A stretch of 64,000 nt of DNA, taken from assembly GCA_003367665.1 (NCBI GenBank), contig QKXI01000008.1, forward strand, positions 124,001 to 188,000, written 5' to 3'. The stretch's first letter is position 1. Every line of letters starts with the position of its first letter. The translations under genes were made by a program, and so were the position numbers. Source of the stretch: Leifsonia sp. ku-ls (GTDB taxonomy: Bacteria; Actinomycetota; Actinomycetes; Actinomycetales; Microbacteriaceae). A model generated the notes under the pieces. That model was given only the letters and a program-made list of their open reading frames with translations. It searched no databases and was not told where the DNA came from. Positions 49,503 to 58,797 of the stretch are shown here, one piece after another.

Positions 49503-51251
49503 ATGACGACGACAGCACCGGCACCGGGGGCCACGACCGCCCCGAAGCCAGGGCCCACGATCCTCACCAGGAACGGTGCGGAGCGCAAGGGCAACATCCT
49601 GGTGAACTACATCACGTCGACGGACCACAAGACCATCGGGTACATGTACCTGGTCTCGTCGTTCGTGTACTTCCTCATCGGCGGCGTGATGGCCCTCATC
49701 ATCCGCGCCCAGCTCTTCGAGCCGGGCCTGCAGGTCGTGCAGACCAAGGAGCAGTACAACCAGCTCTTCACGATGCACGGCACGATCATGCTGCTGATGT
49801 TCGCGACGCCGCTGTTCGCCGGCTTCGCCAACGTCCTCATGCCGCTGCAGATCGGCGCGCCCGACGTCGCCTTCCCGCGACTGAACGCGCTGGCGTACTG
49901 GTTCTACTCGTTCGGCTCGCTCATCGCGGTGGCCGGCTTCCTCACCCCGCAGGGTGCGGCGTCGTTCGGCTGGTTCGCCTACGCACCACTCTCGAGCACG
50001 ACGTTCTCGCCAGGAATCGGCGGCAATCTCTGGGTGCTGGGCCTCGGCCTGTCCGGCTTCGGCACCATCCTCGGCGCGGTGAACTTCATCACCACGATCA
50101 TCACGATGCGCGCCCCGGGCATGACCATGTTCCGCATGCCGATCTTCACCTGGAACACCCTGGTCACCTCGATCCTCGTGCTCATGGCCTTCCCGGTTCT
50201 CGCCGCGGCCTTGTTCGCCCTCGCGGCCGACCGCGTGTTCGACGCGCACATCTACGACGCGGCCAACGGCGGAGCCCTGCTCTGGCAGCACCTGTTCTGG
50301 TTCTTCGGTCACCCCGAGGTGTACATCATCGCGCTGCCGTTCTTCGGCATCGTGTCCGAGATCTTCCCGGTGTTCAGCCGGAAGCCGATCTTCGGGTACA
50401 AGACGCTGGTGTACGCGACGATCGCGATCGCGGCCCTCTCCGTCACGGTGTGGGCGCACCACATGTACGTGACCGGCTCGGTGCTGCTGCCGTGGTTCTC
50501 GCTGATGACGATGCTCATCGCGGTCCCGACCGGCGTGAAGATCTTCAACTGGATCGGCACGATGTGGCGCGGCTCGCTCACCTTCGAGTCGCCCATGCTG
50601 TGGTCGATCGGCTTCCTGATCACCTTCACCTTCGGTGGTCTGACGGGCGTCATCCTGGCCTCGCCGCCGCTCGACTTCCACGTCTCCGACACGTACTTCG
50701 TCGTCGCGCACTTCCACTACGTGGTGTTCGGCACGGTCGTGTTCGCCATGTTCGCCGGCTTCTACTTCTGGTGGCCGAAGTGGACGGGCAAGATGCTCAA
50801 CGACCGCCTGGGCAAGTGGCACTTCTGGCTGCTGTTCATCGGCTTCCACACGACGTTCCTCATCCAGCACTGGCTGGGCGTCGTCGGCATGCCGCGACGG
50901 TACGCGACGTACCTGCCGTCCGACGGCTTCACCTGGATGAACCAGGTCTCGTCGATCGGCGCCGGCATCCTGGCGATCTCGATGATCCCGTTCTTCGTCA
51001 ACGTGTACCTGACCGCGCGCAACGCGCCGAAGGTCACGGTCAACGACCCGTGGGGCTACGGCCGCTCGCTCGAGTGGGCGACCAGCTGCCCGCCGCCGCG
51101 GCACAACTTCACGTCGATCCCGCGCATCCGTTCGGAGTCGCCGGCGTTCGACCTGAACCACCCCGAGGCGGGCATCCCGATCGGCGTGGGTCCCGCGAAG
51201 GACGCCCCCGACGCGCCTGTGCACGACGTCGCGAACAACGAGGTGAAGTAA
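49503..51251 (+). CDS. ctaD: Cytochrome c oxidase subunit I
   Basis: 582-residue heme-copper oxidase catalytic subunit, with twelve membrane helices. It contains the heme a ligand region [11 protein letters not shown], the CuB/heme a3 site [15 protein letters not shown] (with the His-Tyr crosslink pair HPEVY), and HHMYV and HFHYVVFG. It pumps protons while reducing oxygen. It begins 10 nt after ctaC. Confidence 0.97.
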   Translation: MTTTAPAPGATTAPKPGPTILTRNGAERKGNILVNYITSTDHKTIGYMYLVSSFVYFLIGGVMALIIRAQLFEPGLQVVQTKEQYNQLFTMHGTIMLLMFATPLFAGFANVLMPLQIGAPDVAFPRLNALAYWFYSFGSLIAVAGFLTPQGAASFGWFAYAPLSSTTFSPGIGGNLWVLGLGLSGFGTILGAVNFITTIITMRAPGMTMFRMPIFTWNTLVTSILVLMAFPVLAAALFALAADRVFDAHIYDAANGGALLWQHLFWFFGHPEVYIIALPFFGIVSEIFPVFSRKPIFGYKTLVYATIAIAALSVTVWAHHMYVTGSVLLPWFSLMTMLIAVPTGVKIFNWIGTMWRGSLTFESPMLWSIGFLITFTFGGLTGVILASPPLDFHVSDTYFVVAHFHYVVFGTVVFAMFAGFYFWWPKWTGKMLNDRLGKWHFWLLFIGFHTTFLIQHWLGVVGMPRRYATYLPSDGFTWMNQVSSIGAGILAISMIPFFVNVYLTARNAPKVTVNDPWGYGRSLEWATSCPPPRHNFTSIPRIRSESPAFDLNHPEAGIPIGVGPAKDAPDAPVHDVANNEVK

Positions 51252-51254
51252 CCC

Positions 51255-51674
51255 ATGCGCGCCAACGCCATCCTGTTCTGGATCCTGTCGATCTTCTTCC
51301 TGCTCTCGGCGATCACCTACACGCTGTGGAACCTGCTCGACTACCACCACGCGATCGAGTGGGTCGGCACGGTCGCGATGCTGCTCGGAGCGATCCTGGC
51401 CGCGTTCATCGCGTTCTACGTCGGCCGCTCCCACGCCGCCCAGGGCGGCGAGCTGCCGGAGGACCGCCTCGACGCGAACATCGACGACGGCGACCCGGAG
51501 CTCGGCCACTTCAGCCCCTGGAGCTGGTGGCCGATCGCCCTGGCCTTCGGCGCCGGCCTCGTGGTCCTCGGCCTCGCCGTCGGCTTCTGGATCTGCTTCA
51601 TCGGCGTCGCCTTCAGCCTCGTCTGCATCGTCGGCTGGGTCTACGAGTACTACCGCGGCTACTTCGCCCGGTAA
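51255..51674 (+). CDS. ctaF: Cytochrome c oxidase subunit IV, actinobacterial type
   Basis: 139-residue membrane protein with four hydrophobic segments (near 5-25, 36-56, 95-110 and 112-132). It lies 3 nt after ctaD. This small subunit is specific to actinobacterial aa3 oxidases. A terminator follows, closing the ctaCDF operon. Confidence 0.9.
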   Translation: MRANAILFWILSIFFLLSAITYTLWNLLDYHHAIEWVGTVAMLLGAILAAFIAFYVGRSHAAQGGELPEDRLDANIDDGDPELGHFSPWSWWPIALAFGAGLVVLGLAVGFWICFIGVAFSLVCIVGWVYEYYRGYFAR

Positions 51675-51690
51675 CCCGCACCACACGCGC

Positions 51691-51726
51691 ACAAGGGGCC
51701 GTCTCCTCCGGGAGGCGGCCCCTTGT
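51691..51726 (+). terminator. Terminator of the ctaCDF operon
   Basis: A 16-bp stem (51691-51706 with 51711-51726, one G-U pair) and a 4-nt loop. Confidence 0.88.
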
Positions 51727-51739
51727 CGCTGGGTCGAGT

Positions 51740-51766
51740 CGGCGCCACGGCCGGGAGGTGGCGCCG
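51740..51766. repeat. Inverted repeat upstream of the GrpB-like gene
   Basis: 8-bp arms CGGCGCCA and TGGCGCCG around an 11-nt spacer, 64 bp before the GrpB-like start. In DNA this GC-rich it could be chance or an operator. Confidence 0.3.
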
Positions 51767-51829
51767 GGGAGGGCGTCCTCATCGTCTATCAGCGGGTGAG
51801 GCGTGCCGCTGGTGTGAGACCATGCGGGG

Positions 51830-52396
51830 GTGGCGGTGGAGGTGGTCCCGTACTCGGAGCAGTGGCCCGTCCGATTCGCGGAGGTCGTGACGGCGCTGAG
51901 TCGCGCGCTCGACGGTGTGCCCGTCGTGGCGATCGAGCACGTCGGCTCCACCTCGGTGCCGGGGCTCCCGGCCAAGCCGATCCTCGACGTCGACGTCATC
52001 GTGCGACGTCCGCATGTCTCCGCCGCGATCGCGGCCCTCGTGGAGGCGGGCTACGCTCACCAGGGCGACCTGGGCCTGACCGACCGGGAATGCCTGAGCG
52101 CTCCCGACGACGACCCACGGCGGAACGTGTACGTCTGCGTGGAGAGCACCCTGCACGTCCGCAACCACCTCGCCGTGCGTGACGTGCTCCGCGCCCGCGC
52201 CGACCTCCGCGAGCGGTACGGTGCCGTGAAGACACAGCTCGCACGCCGCCCCGAGATGGACATCGACACCTACGTCGAGGCGAAGTCCGGTGTGCTTCAG
52301 GAGGTGCTGGCCGCGTCCGAGCTGTCGGAGAACGAGCGGGCGACGATCCTTGCGGTGAACAGCCGCTCTGACGGAAGCGGTGAACAGCCACCCTGA
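51830..52396 (+). CDS. GrpB-family nucleotidyltransferase-like protein
   Basis: 188-residue protein of the GrpB/UPF0157 family with the nucleotidyltransferase-like core: HVGSTSVPGLPAKPILDVDVIV near residues 43-64 keeps the GS-x-D-x-D pattern. Family members are of uncertain function, often as isolated domains or fused to kinases. GTG at 51830 has GGGGG upstream. It is monocistronic between the ctaCDF terminator and the convergent methyltransferase gene. Confidence 0.82.
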   Translation: MAVEVVPYSEQWPVRFAEVVTALSRALDGVPVVAIEHVGSTSVPGLPAKPILDVDVIVRRPHVSAAIAALVEAGYAHQGDLGLTDRECLSAPDDDPRRNVYVCVESTLHVRNHLAVRDVLRARADLRERYGAVKTQLARRPEMDIDTYVEAKSGVLQEVLAASELSENERATILAVNSRSDGSGEQPP

Positions 52397-52432
52397 AATG
52401 GCCGCGTCGCCCGCCGCTCGGCGCGCAAGCGC

Positions 52433-53242
52433 TCAGCGGCGCGACAGGCGCAGCACGTCGACGGAGACGCGGGTCGTGTCCGCCGCGGCGGCCTCGGCGG
52501 CGGCGTGCCGCGCGGAGGGCCCCATGGCCACCAGCGCGTCGCGGAGTGCACCGTCGAGCGTAAGGTCGTACGCCACGTGCTCGCGCCTCTGGAGCTCGTA
52601 CAGCGGCTCTGCGGCGGTGATCACGTCCTCGGCCTTGTCCGACGGGATGTCCAGCATGGCGCCGCCCGCACGGAGCGACCCCAGGTGGTCGGCGCGAGGA
52701 ACGACGACCACGAGTGTGCCTCCCGGTCGCAGCACGCGGTGGAACTCCGCCAGGTTACGCGGGGCGAACACGTCGAGCACGACGTCCGCGATGCCGGGCC
52801 GCACCGGAAGGGGGCGCCAGGTGTCCGCCACCAGCCCGTCCACGCGCTCCGAGGAGCGAACGGCGCGCGCGACCGCCTGGGGCGACAGGTCCATGGCCAG
52901 CCCGACCGAATCCGGGTCGTCCGCGGCGGTGAGAGCGGCGCGGAGGTAGTAGCCGGTTCCCGCGCCGGCGTCGAGGACGCGGCTGCCCGAGCCCGACGCG
53001 GCGACGGCGGCGATGGGGGAGTAGGCGCCGCTCTCCAGCACGGTGTCGCGGGCCTCCAGCATCTCCGCCGTGTCTCCGACATGGCGGCTGCCGCTGCCCA
53101 GCAGGGACACGAAACCGCGCTTGTTCACGTCGTCGCGGTGGCCCGTGGCGCAGCCGAGGGTGAGACGGTCCACCGGATCCAGATCGGCGGCGCACACGGG
53201 GCAGCGCAGCCAGGAGGCGAGGCGGGGGAGGTCGAGCGGCAT
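52433..53242 (-). CDS. 23S rRNA (guanine-N1)-methyltransferase, RlmA family
   Basis: 269-residue methyltransferase. An N-terminal zinc finger has Cys14, Cys17, Cys31 and His35. A class I SAM-binding domain follows with VLDAGAGTGYY near 89-99. The family methylates G745 (RlmA-I) or G748 (RlmA-II, TlrB, giving tylosin resistance in Streptomyces); Gram-positive members are usually type II, but which base is hit cannot be seen. Confidence 0.88.
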   Translation of the reverse strand: MPLDLPRLASWLRCPVCAADLDPVDRLTLGCATGHRDDVNKRGFVSLLGSGSRHVGDTAEMLEARDTVLESGAYSPIAAVAASGSGSRVLDAGAGTGYYLRAALTAADDPDSVGLAMDLSPQAVARAVRSSERVDGLVADTWRPLPVRPGIADVVLDVFAPRNLAEFHRVLRPGGTLVVVVPRADHLGSLRAGGAMLDIPSDKAEDVITAAEPLYELQRREHVAYDLTLDGALRDALVAMGPSARHAAAEAAAADTTRVSVDVLRLSRR

Positions 53243-53286
53243 CAGTCAGGGAGCCTATCGGGACGAGGGCGAGGGCGGAGAGACGC

Positions 53287-53322
53287 GGAAGCGCCGGCGC
53301 GAACGAACGCGCCGGCGCTTCC
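53287..53322 (-). terminator. Terminator hairpin downstream of qcrB
   Basis: A perfect 15-bp stem (53287-53301 with 53308-53322) and a 6-nt loop, 17 nt after the qcrB stop. No T-run follows. Confidence 0.8.
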
Positions 53323-53339
53323 GGGAGGGCGGAGGACCG

Positions 53340-54959
53340 TCAGTGGTGGTCGTGGCCCGACTCGAGCTCGCCGCGGGTGGGCGGCAGGATGCGGTCCTCG
53401 AAGAACCAGCGGGACAGGCCCGCGCGCATCCGGTTCGCCGCCGTGATCTTGCCGCGGCGGTTCGGGCGGAGCATGAGCGGCTCGTAGGCCTCCTGGGAGA
53501 CCAGGCGCCAGCGCTCGTAGTCGCTCAGCTGCTCGTGCACCTCGATGAACTCGCCACCGGGCAGCTTCACGATGCGGCCCGACTCATAGCCGTGGAGGGC
53601 GATCGAGCGGTCCTTCTTCTGCAGCGCCAGGCAGACGCGCTTGGTCACGACGAACGCGATCAGCGGGCCGATGAACAGCAGCGCCTGGAGGGAGTGGATG
53701 ACGCCCTCCATGGTCAGCTTGAAGTGCGTCGCCATGATGTCCGAGCTCGCCGCCGCCCAGAACACCGCGTAGAACGTGACGCCGGCCGCGCCGATGGCGG
53801 TGCGGGTCGCCGCGTTGCGCGGACGGTCCAGGATGTGGTGCTCGCGCTTGTCGCCCGTGATCCACGCCTCGAGGAACGGGTAGAACATCACGGTCACGAT
53901 GAACAGTCCGAGGATCGCCACCGGGATGATGATGTTGAACGACCAGGTGCGGTCGAGCCAGACGAACTCCCAGCCCGGCGGGACCAGACGCAGCGCGCCG
54001 TCCGCGAAGCCGATGTACCAGTCCGGCTGGGTGCCGGCGGACACGGGGGAGGGGTCGTACGGGCCGTAGTTCCAGATCGGGTTGATGGTGAAGAACGACG
54101 CCATGAGCGCGACGACACCGAACACGATGAAGAAGAAGCCGCCGGCCTTCGCCGCGTACACCGGGAGAACCGGGTAGCCGACGACGTTGCCCTGCGTGCG
54201 ACCGGGGGCCGCGTACTGCGTGTGCTTGTGGATGACCACGAACATCAGGTGCAGCGCGATGAACGCGACGACGAGCGCCGGCAGCAGCAGGATGTGCAGC
54301 GTGTACAGGCGGCCGACGATGGCGGTGCCCGGGAACTCGCCGCCGAACAGCAGGAACGAGATCCACGTGCCGACCACCGGCAGGCCCTTGATCAGGCCGT
54401 CGATGATGCGGAGGCCGTTGCCCGAGAGCAGGTCGTCCGGGAGCGAGTAGCCGGTGAAGCCCTCGGCCATCGCGAGGATGAACAGGACGAAGCCGATGAC
54501 CCAGTTCAGCTCACGCGGCTTGCGGAACGCGCCGGTGAAGAAGATGCGGAGCATGTGCAGGCCGATGGCCGCCACGAACAGCAGCGCCGCCCAGTGGTGG
54601 ATCTGCCGGACCAGGAGGCCGCCGCGCACCTCGAACGAGATGTTCAGCGTGCTCTGCATGGCCGAGGACATCTCGATGCCCTTCAGCGGCACGTACGAGC
54701 CGTTGTAGGTGACCTCCGCCATCGACGCCTGGAAGAAGAATGTCAGGAAGGTGCCGGACAGCAGGATGACGATGAAGCTGTAGAGCGCCACCTCGCCGAG
54801 CAGGAACGACCAGTGGTCCGGGAAGATCTTGCGGCCGAACTCCTTGACGGCGCCCGAGATGCTGGTGCGGTCTTCGAGGTAGTTCGCGGCCGCAGCCGTG
54901 AACCCGCCCTTCGAGGCCGTCGTCTGTGCCGCGGGGCGTGCGGCGGTCGTGGTGCTCAA
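53340..54959 (-). CDS. qcrB: Cytochrome bc1 complex cytochrome b subunit
   Basis: 539-residue membrane subunit of the bc1 complex, holding two b hemes and the quinol sites. The heme ligands lie in HHWAALLFVAAIGLHMLRIFF and later HILLLPALVVAFIALHLMF. The PDWYIG motif replaces the PEWY motif of the Qo site in mitochondria, as in other actinobacteria. The C-terminus carries the usual actinobacterial extension. Start is TTG at 54959, overlapping the qcrA stop as TTGA. Target class of bc1 inhibitors such as telacebec in mycobacteria. Confidence 0.95.
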   Translation of the reverse strand: MSTTTAARPAAQTTASKGGFTAAAANYLEDRTSISGAVKEFGRKIFPDHWSFLLGEVALYSFIVILLSGTFLTFFFQASMAEVTYNGSYVPLKGIEMSSAMQSTLNISFEVRGGLLVRQIHHWAALLFVAAIGLHMLRIFFTGAFRKPRELNWVIGFVLFILAMAEGFTGYSLPDDLLSGNGLRIIDGLIKGLPVVGTWISFLLFGGEFPGTAIVGRLYTLHILLLPALVVAFIALHLMFVVIHKHTQYAAPGRTQGNVVGYPVLPVYAAKAGGFFFIVFGVVALMASFFTINPIWNYGPYDPSPVSAGTQPDWYIGFADGALRLVPPGWEFVWLDRTWSFNIIIPVAILGLFIVTVMFYPFLEAWITGDKREHHILDRPRNAATRTAIGAAGVTFYAVFWAAASSDIMATHFKLTMEGVIHSLQALLFIGPLIAFVVTKRVCLALQKKDRSIALHGYESGRIVKLPGGEFIEVHEQLSDYERWRLVSQEAYEPLMLRPNRRGKITAANRMRAGLSRWFFEDRILPPTRGELESGHDHH

Positions 54960-56023
54960 TGGCGCTCCCAGAAGCTCGGGCCGACGGGCTCGTGGAAGTC
55001 GCTGCGGGCGACCAGGTAGCCATCGGCGTCGACGGTGATCGGCAGCTGCGGCAGCGGCCGCTTCGCCGGTCCGAAGATGACCTGCGCCTCGTGCGTGATG
55101 TCGAACTGCGACTGGTGGCACGGGCAGAGCAGGTGGTGGGTCTGCTGCTCGTAGAGCGCCACCGGGCACCCGACGTGCGTGCAGATCTTGGAGTAGGCGA
55201 CGATGCCGTCGTAGTTCCAGTTCTCACGGCCCTTGGAGACGTGCAGGTCTTCGGGCTTGAGGCGCATGAGCAGCACGGCGGCCTTGGCCTTCTGCTCCAG
55301 CATGTCCGGAGCCTCGTTGAGGCCCTCGGGGATGACGTGGAAGGCGCTGCCCAGCGTCACGTCGGACGCCTTGATGGGCGTTCCGGTTGGGTCGCGGGTG
55401 AGGCGGACGCCCTTGGCCCACATCGTCTGGGAGAGCAGCTCCACCGGGTCTTCGTTCTCGGGCGCGAGGCCGCGGAAGAGGACGACGGCGGGGAGCGGGA
55501 AGGCGATCAGGGCGCCGATGAGGCTGTTGCGCACGAGGATGCGGCGGCTGAAGCCGGACTCCTCGTCGGCCTGGCGGAAGATCTCCGCCGCGCGCTCGGT
55601 GGTCGCCTCGCTGCCGCGCACCGGGTGGCGGAGGTCGACGCCCTCCTTCTCGTGCATGAGCGCCTTGCCCCAGTGGACGGCGCCGATGCCGATGGCGAGG
55701 AGCGCCAGGGCGCTGCCGATGCCGATGAACAGGTTGTTCAGTCGGACCGAGCCCGGGTCGCCGTCGACGATCGGGAAGGCGAGGTAGGCGGCGACCGCCC
55801 ACACCGATCCCGCGATCGACAGGTAGAACAGCGTGTAGACGGTGCGCTCGGCGCGCCGCTCCTTCCGCGGGTCGAGGTCGGTGACCCGCGGGCGGTGCGG
55901 CGGGAACCCGGGGTTCTCGACGGCGTCGCGGATGATCACCGCGGTGCCGGGGTCGCCGGCGCGGTGCTCCTCAGACGGACGGGCGGGCGTCAGCTCGTGC
56001 CCGCCGTTGTCGTCCTGTGCCAT
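54956..56023 (-). CDS. qcrA: Cytochrome bc1 complex Rieske iron-sulfur subunit
   Basis: 355-residue actinobacterial-type Rieske protein with three membrane segments in the N-terminal half (near residues 65-85, 95-115 and 165-185). The 2Fe-2S ligands are in CTHVGCP (near 281) and CPCHQSQFD (near 300), with the disulfide cysteines present. ATG at 56023. It precedes qcrB and overlaps it by 4 nt. Confidence 0.95.
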   Translation of the reverse strand: MAQDDNGGHELTPARPSEEHRAGDPGTAVIIRDAVENPGFPPHRPRVTDLDPRKERRAERTVYTLFYLSIAGSVWAVAAYLAFPIVDGDPGSVRLNNLFIGIGSALALLAIGIGAVHWGKALMHEKEGVDLRHPVRGSEATTERAAEIFRQADEESGFSRRILVRNSLIGALIAFPLPAVVLFRGLAPENEDPVELLSQTMWAKGVRLTRDPTGTPIKASDVTLGSAFHVIPEGLNEAPDMLEQKAKAAVLLMRLKPEDLHVSKGRENWNYDGIVAYSKICTHVGCPVALYEQQTHHLLCPCHQSQFDITHEAQVIFGPAKRPLPQLPITVDADGYLVARSDFHEPVGPSFWERH

Positions 56024-56068
56024 TGCTCTCCTTCTTAGCCTGTGTTCGTACCTGAGTGCGGATCCGGA

Positions 56069-56914
56069 TTAGTTCGACTTCGCCGTGATCCACACGGTGA
56101 GGGCGACGATGGCGCCCAGACCGAAGATCCAGAGGAAGAGGCCCTCGGCCACCGGGCCGAGCGAGCCGAGCTCGAAGCCACCCGGCGACGGGTTGTTCTG
56201 GATGTACTTCAGGTACGTGATGATGTCGGCCTTGCCCTGCGGCGTGATGTTCAGATCGTTGAAGACCGGCATGTTCTGCGGTCCGGTGATCATGGCCTCG
56301 TAGATGTGCTGGGCGCTGACGCCGGTGAGCGGCGGGGCGTACTTGCCCTCGGTGAGGGCGCCGCCCGCGCCGGCCACGTTGTGGCACATGGCGCAGTTGA
56401 TGCGGAAGAGCTCGGCGCCGTGGGCGGCGTTGCCCTTGCCGTCGAGGTACTTCTGCTCCGGGATGGACGGGCCGGGGGCGAGGGACGCGACGTAGTCGGC
56501 CAGCGCCTTCACCTGCTCGTCGGTGAACTGGACCGGCTTCTCCTGCGCCTGCGGGCCCTGCATCTGCATGGGCATGCGGCCGGTGCCGACCTGGAAGTCG
56601 ACCGCGGCGGCGCCGACGCCGATCAGGCTCGGAGCGACCGAGCTGCCCTGGGCGTCGAGGCCGTGGCAGGTGGCGCAGTTGGACTGGAAGAGCTTCTTGC
56701 CCTCGTCGACCGAGCTCTGGCTCGCCGCCGCGACCTGCGGCTCCTCGGCGGAGGCCGTCGTGGTGGTGAACGCGGCGTAGGCGCCGCCGGTCAGGCCGAG
56801 CCCGATCGCGAGGAGCGCGACGGTGGCCAGGGGGTGACGGCGACCGGTCTTGCGCGCGGGCTTCGCCGAGCGGACGGGCGAGGCCGTTGCTTTTCCGGGT
56901 GTACGGGGACGCAT
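56069..56914 (-). CDS. qcrC: Cytochrome bc1 complex diheme cytochrome c subunit
   Basis: 281-residue diheme cytochrome c that carries electrons from the Rieske protein directly to CtaC, replacing soluble cytochrome c. An N-terminal membrane segment (about 28-50) anchors it, two c-type heme motifs are Cys80-x2-Cys83-His84 and Cys174-x2-Cys177-His178, and a C-terminal helix (about 255-275) completes it. ATG at 56914 is chosen; AGGAG lies 14 nt upstream, further than usual. Confidence 0.94.
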   Translation of the reverse strand: MRPRTPGKATASPVRSAKPARKTGRRHPLATVALLAIGLGLTGGAYAAFTTTTASAEEPQVAAASQSSVDEGKKLFQSNCATCHGLDAQGSSVAPSLIGVGAAAVDFQVGTGRMPMQMQGPQAQEKPVQFTDEQVKALADYVASLAPGPSIPEQKYLDGKGNAAHGAELFRINCAMCHNVAGAGGALTEGKYAPPLTGVSAQHIYEAMITGPQNMPVFNDLNITPQGKADIITYLKYIQNNPSPGGFELGSLGPVAEGLFLWIFGLGAIVALTVWITAKSN

Positions 56915-56937
56915 GGGGTGAAGAACGCTCCTGTTTC

Positions 56938-57567
56938 CTATCGGATGATGTAGATGACCGCGAACAGGCCGATCCACACGACGTCGACGAAGTGCCAGTA
57001 GTAGGAGACGACGATCGCGCTGGTCGCCTCCTTGTGGCCGAAGGTCTTGACCGCGAACGCGCGGCCGATCACGAGCAGGAAGGCGATGAGGCCGCCCGTC
57101 ACGTGGAGTCCGTGGAAGCCGGTCGTCAGGTAGAAGGCCGAGCCGTAGGCGTTGGAGCTGAGCGAGATGCCCTCGGAGACGAGCGTGGCGTACTCGAGGA
57201 TCTGCCCGGAGACGAAGATCGCGCCGAGGATGTACGAGAGGGTGAACCACTCGACCATTCCCCACTTCACCGGGCTCCAGCCCGTGCGGCGCGGCTGCAG
57301 GCGCTCCGCCGCGAAGACGCCGAACTGGCAGGTGAAGGAACTGGCGACCAGGATGATCGTGTTCGTCAGCGAGTACGGGATGTTGAGGTGCTGCGTCTCG
57401 GCGGCCCACAGATCGGGCGACGTCGACTTGAGCGTGAAGTAGATCGCGAACAGGCCCGCGAAGAACATCACCTCCGAGCCGAGCCAGACGATCGTGCCGA
57501 CGGCCACGACATTGGGCCGGTTGATCGCCGGCGCACTCGCTGAGGGAGAAAGGGAAGTGCTCGTCAC
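56938..57567 (-). CDS. ctaE: Cytochrome c oxidase subunit III
   Basis: 209-residue membrane subunit of the aa3 oxidase with five helices ([22 protein letters not shown], then TFTCQFGVF-type region, [10 protein letters not shown] and [14 protein letters not shown]), all typical. GTG at 57567 is preferred because CATAAT lies 7 nt upstream, matching the leaderless pattern in this window; an ATG at 57576 is the alternative. First gene of the ctaE-qcrC-qcrA-qcrB operon, physically apart from ctaCDF but making the same complex. Confidence 0.93.
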   Translation of the reverse strand: MTSTSLSPSASAPAINRPNVVAVGTIVWLGSEVMFFAGLFAIYFTLKSTSPDLWAAETQHLNIPYSLTNTIILVASSFTCQFGVFAAERLQPRRTGWSPVKWGMVEWFTLSYILGAIFVSGQILEYATLVSEGISLSSNAYGSAFYLTTGFHGLHVTGGLIAFLLVIGRAFAVKTFGHKEATSAIVVSYYWHFVDVVWIGLFAVIYIIR

Positions 57568-57574
57568 GTAACCC

Positions 57575-57580
57575 ATTATG
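57575..57580 (-). promoter_or_regulatory. -10 box of the ctaE-qcrCAB operon
   Basis: On the minus strand CATAAT ends 7 nt before the GTG at 57567. It overlaps the alternative ATG at 57576, which would exclude that start if this promoter is used. Confidence 0.5.
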
Positions 57581-57695
57581 GCTGAAAAGAAGCCATGGTT
57601 TTCCCACCTAGGGGGCTTGAATCGGCCGGAATTGCGGTGAGGACGGCCAACCTGTGCCCGATGGGCCGGTATCGCCGTGGCGTGTCGCCCGCCGA

Positions 57696-57701
57696 TAGGA
57701 T
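57696..57701 (+). promoter_or_regulatory. -10 box, probable leaderless promoter of trpD
   Basis: TAGGAT ends 6 nt before the trpD ATG at 57708, the same layout as at the epimerase gene. Confidence 0.55.
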
Positions 57702-57707
57702 CGCCTC

Positions 57708-58757
57708 ATGTCCCACACGCAGTCCTGGTCGTCCGTGCTGACGTCGCTCCTCGCCGGGGAGCACCTGAGCGTGGCGGACGCGGCGTGGGCGATGGACCAG
57801 GTGATGACGGGCGAGGCGACCGACGCCCAACTGGCGGCCTTCCTCATCGCGCTGCGCGCCAAGGGCGAGACCGTCGACGAGATCGTCGGCTTCCGGGATG
57901 CGATCCTCGACCACGCCGTGCCGCTCGACGTCGACCCGATGGCGCTCGACATCGTCGGCACCGGCGGAGACCGCTTCGGCACCGTGAACGTGTCGACCAC
58001 GGCGTCCATCGTCGCCGCTGCGGCCGGCGTCCCGGTGATCAAGCACGGCAACCGCGCGGCGAGCTCCTCCTCGGGCTCGTCGGATGTGCTGGCCGCCCTC
58101 GGGATCGACCTGACGCTCCCCGCCGAGCGCGTCGCCGAGGTGCTGCAGACCGCGGGCATCACCTTCGCGTTCGCGAGCGCGTTCCATCCCGGGTTCGCCC
58201 ACGCCGGCCCGGTGCGGGCACAGCTCGGCGTCCCTACCGTCTTCAACTACCTCGGCCCGCTGTGCAACCCCGCGCGGCCCGAGGCGTCCGCGGTCGGCGT
58301 CGCGACGCTCGATTGCATCCCGCTCATCGTCGGCGTGTTCCAGACCCGCGGCGCGACCGCGCTGGTCTTCCGCGGAGACGACGGGCTCGACGAGCTGTCG
58401 ACCACCGGTCACAGCCACGTCTGGGAGGTCTCGAGGGGCCTCGTCACCGAGCACGACATCGACCCGCGCGATCTCGGCATCCCGCGCGCGCGGATCGACG
58501 ACCTGCTCGGGAAGGACGCCGCGTACAACGCGGCTGTCGTGCGTGCCGTGCTGGCGGGCGAAGAGGGCCCCGTGCGCGACATCGTCCTGCTCAACGCGGC
58601 GGCCGGGCTCGTGTCCTACGAGCTCGCGTCCGACCCGTCGAGGGTCCAGGAGTCCATCCTGGATCGTTTCCGTTCGCAAATGGCGGTCGCCGCCCAGGCG
58701 ATCGACTCCGGGGCTGCGGCCGCGAAGCTCGACGAATGGGTGGCGGCGACGCACTGA
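57708..58757 (+). CDS. trpD: Anthranilate phosphoribosyltransferase
   Basis: 349-residue enzyme joining anthranilate to PRPP in tryptophan synthesis. The PRPP-binding [14 protein letters not shown] loop lies near residues 84-97, followed by [15 protein letters not shown] and the late DDGLDE motif. It is apart from other trp genes, divergent from ctaE, as in mycobacteria (Rv2192c/Rv2193). The mRNA appears leaderless. Confidence 0.95.
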   Translation: MSHTQSWSSVLTSLLAGEHLSVADAAWAMDQVMTGEATDAQLAAFLIALRAKGETVDEIVGFRDAILDHAVPLDVDPMALDIVGTGGDRFGTVNVSTTASIVAAAAGVPVIKHGNRAASSSSGSSDVLAALGIDLTLPAERVAEVLQTAGITFAFASAFHPGFAHAGPVRAQLGVPTVFNYLGPLCNPARPEASAVGVATLDCIPLIVGVFQTRGATALVFRGDDGLDELSTTGHSHVWEVSRGLVTEHDIDPRDLGIPRARIDDLLGKDAAYNAAVVRAVLAGEEGPVRDIVLLNAAAGLVSYELASDPSRVQESILDRFRSQMAVAAQAIDSGAAAAKLDEWVAATH

Positions 58758-58760
58758 CAG

Positions 58761-58777
58761 CAGTGGAGACTCCACTG
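58761..58777. promoter_or_regulatory. 17-bp palindrome upstream of dhaK, candidate operator
   Basis: CAGTGGAG-A-CTCCACTG, perfect 8-bp arms with a single central base, 3 nt after trpD and 20 bp before the dhaK ATG. It is ideally placed to control the dha operon. The regulator is unknown; no regulator gene is adjacent. Confidence 0.6.
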
Positions 58778-58797
58778 GAGTGGAAGGAAGGGTTTCG

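Noticed and set aside
58761-58790. GTGGAG motifs upstream of dhaK as an MraZ site
   Set aside because: The boxes form a palindrome and not 10-bp-phased direct repeats, so they do not match the MraZ operator layout.
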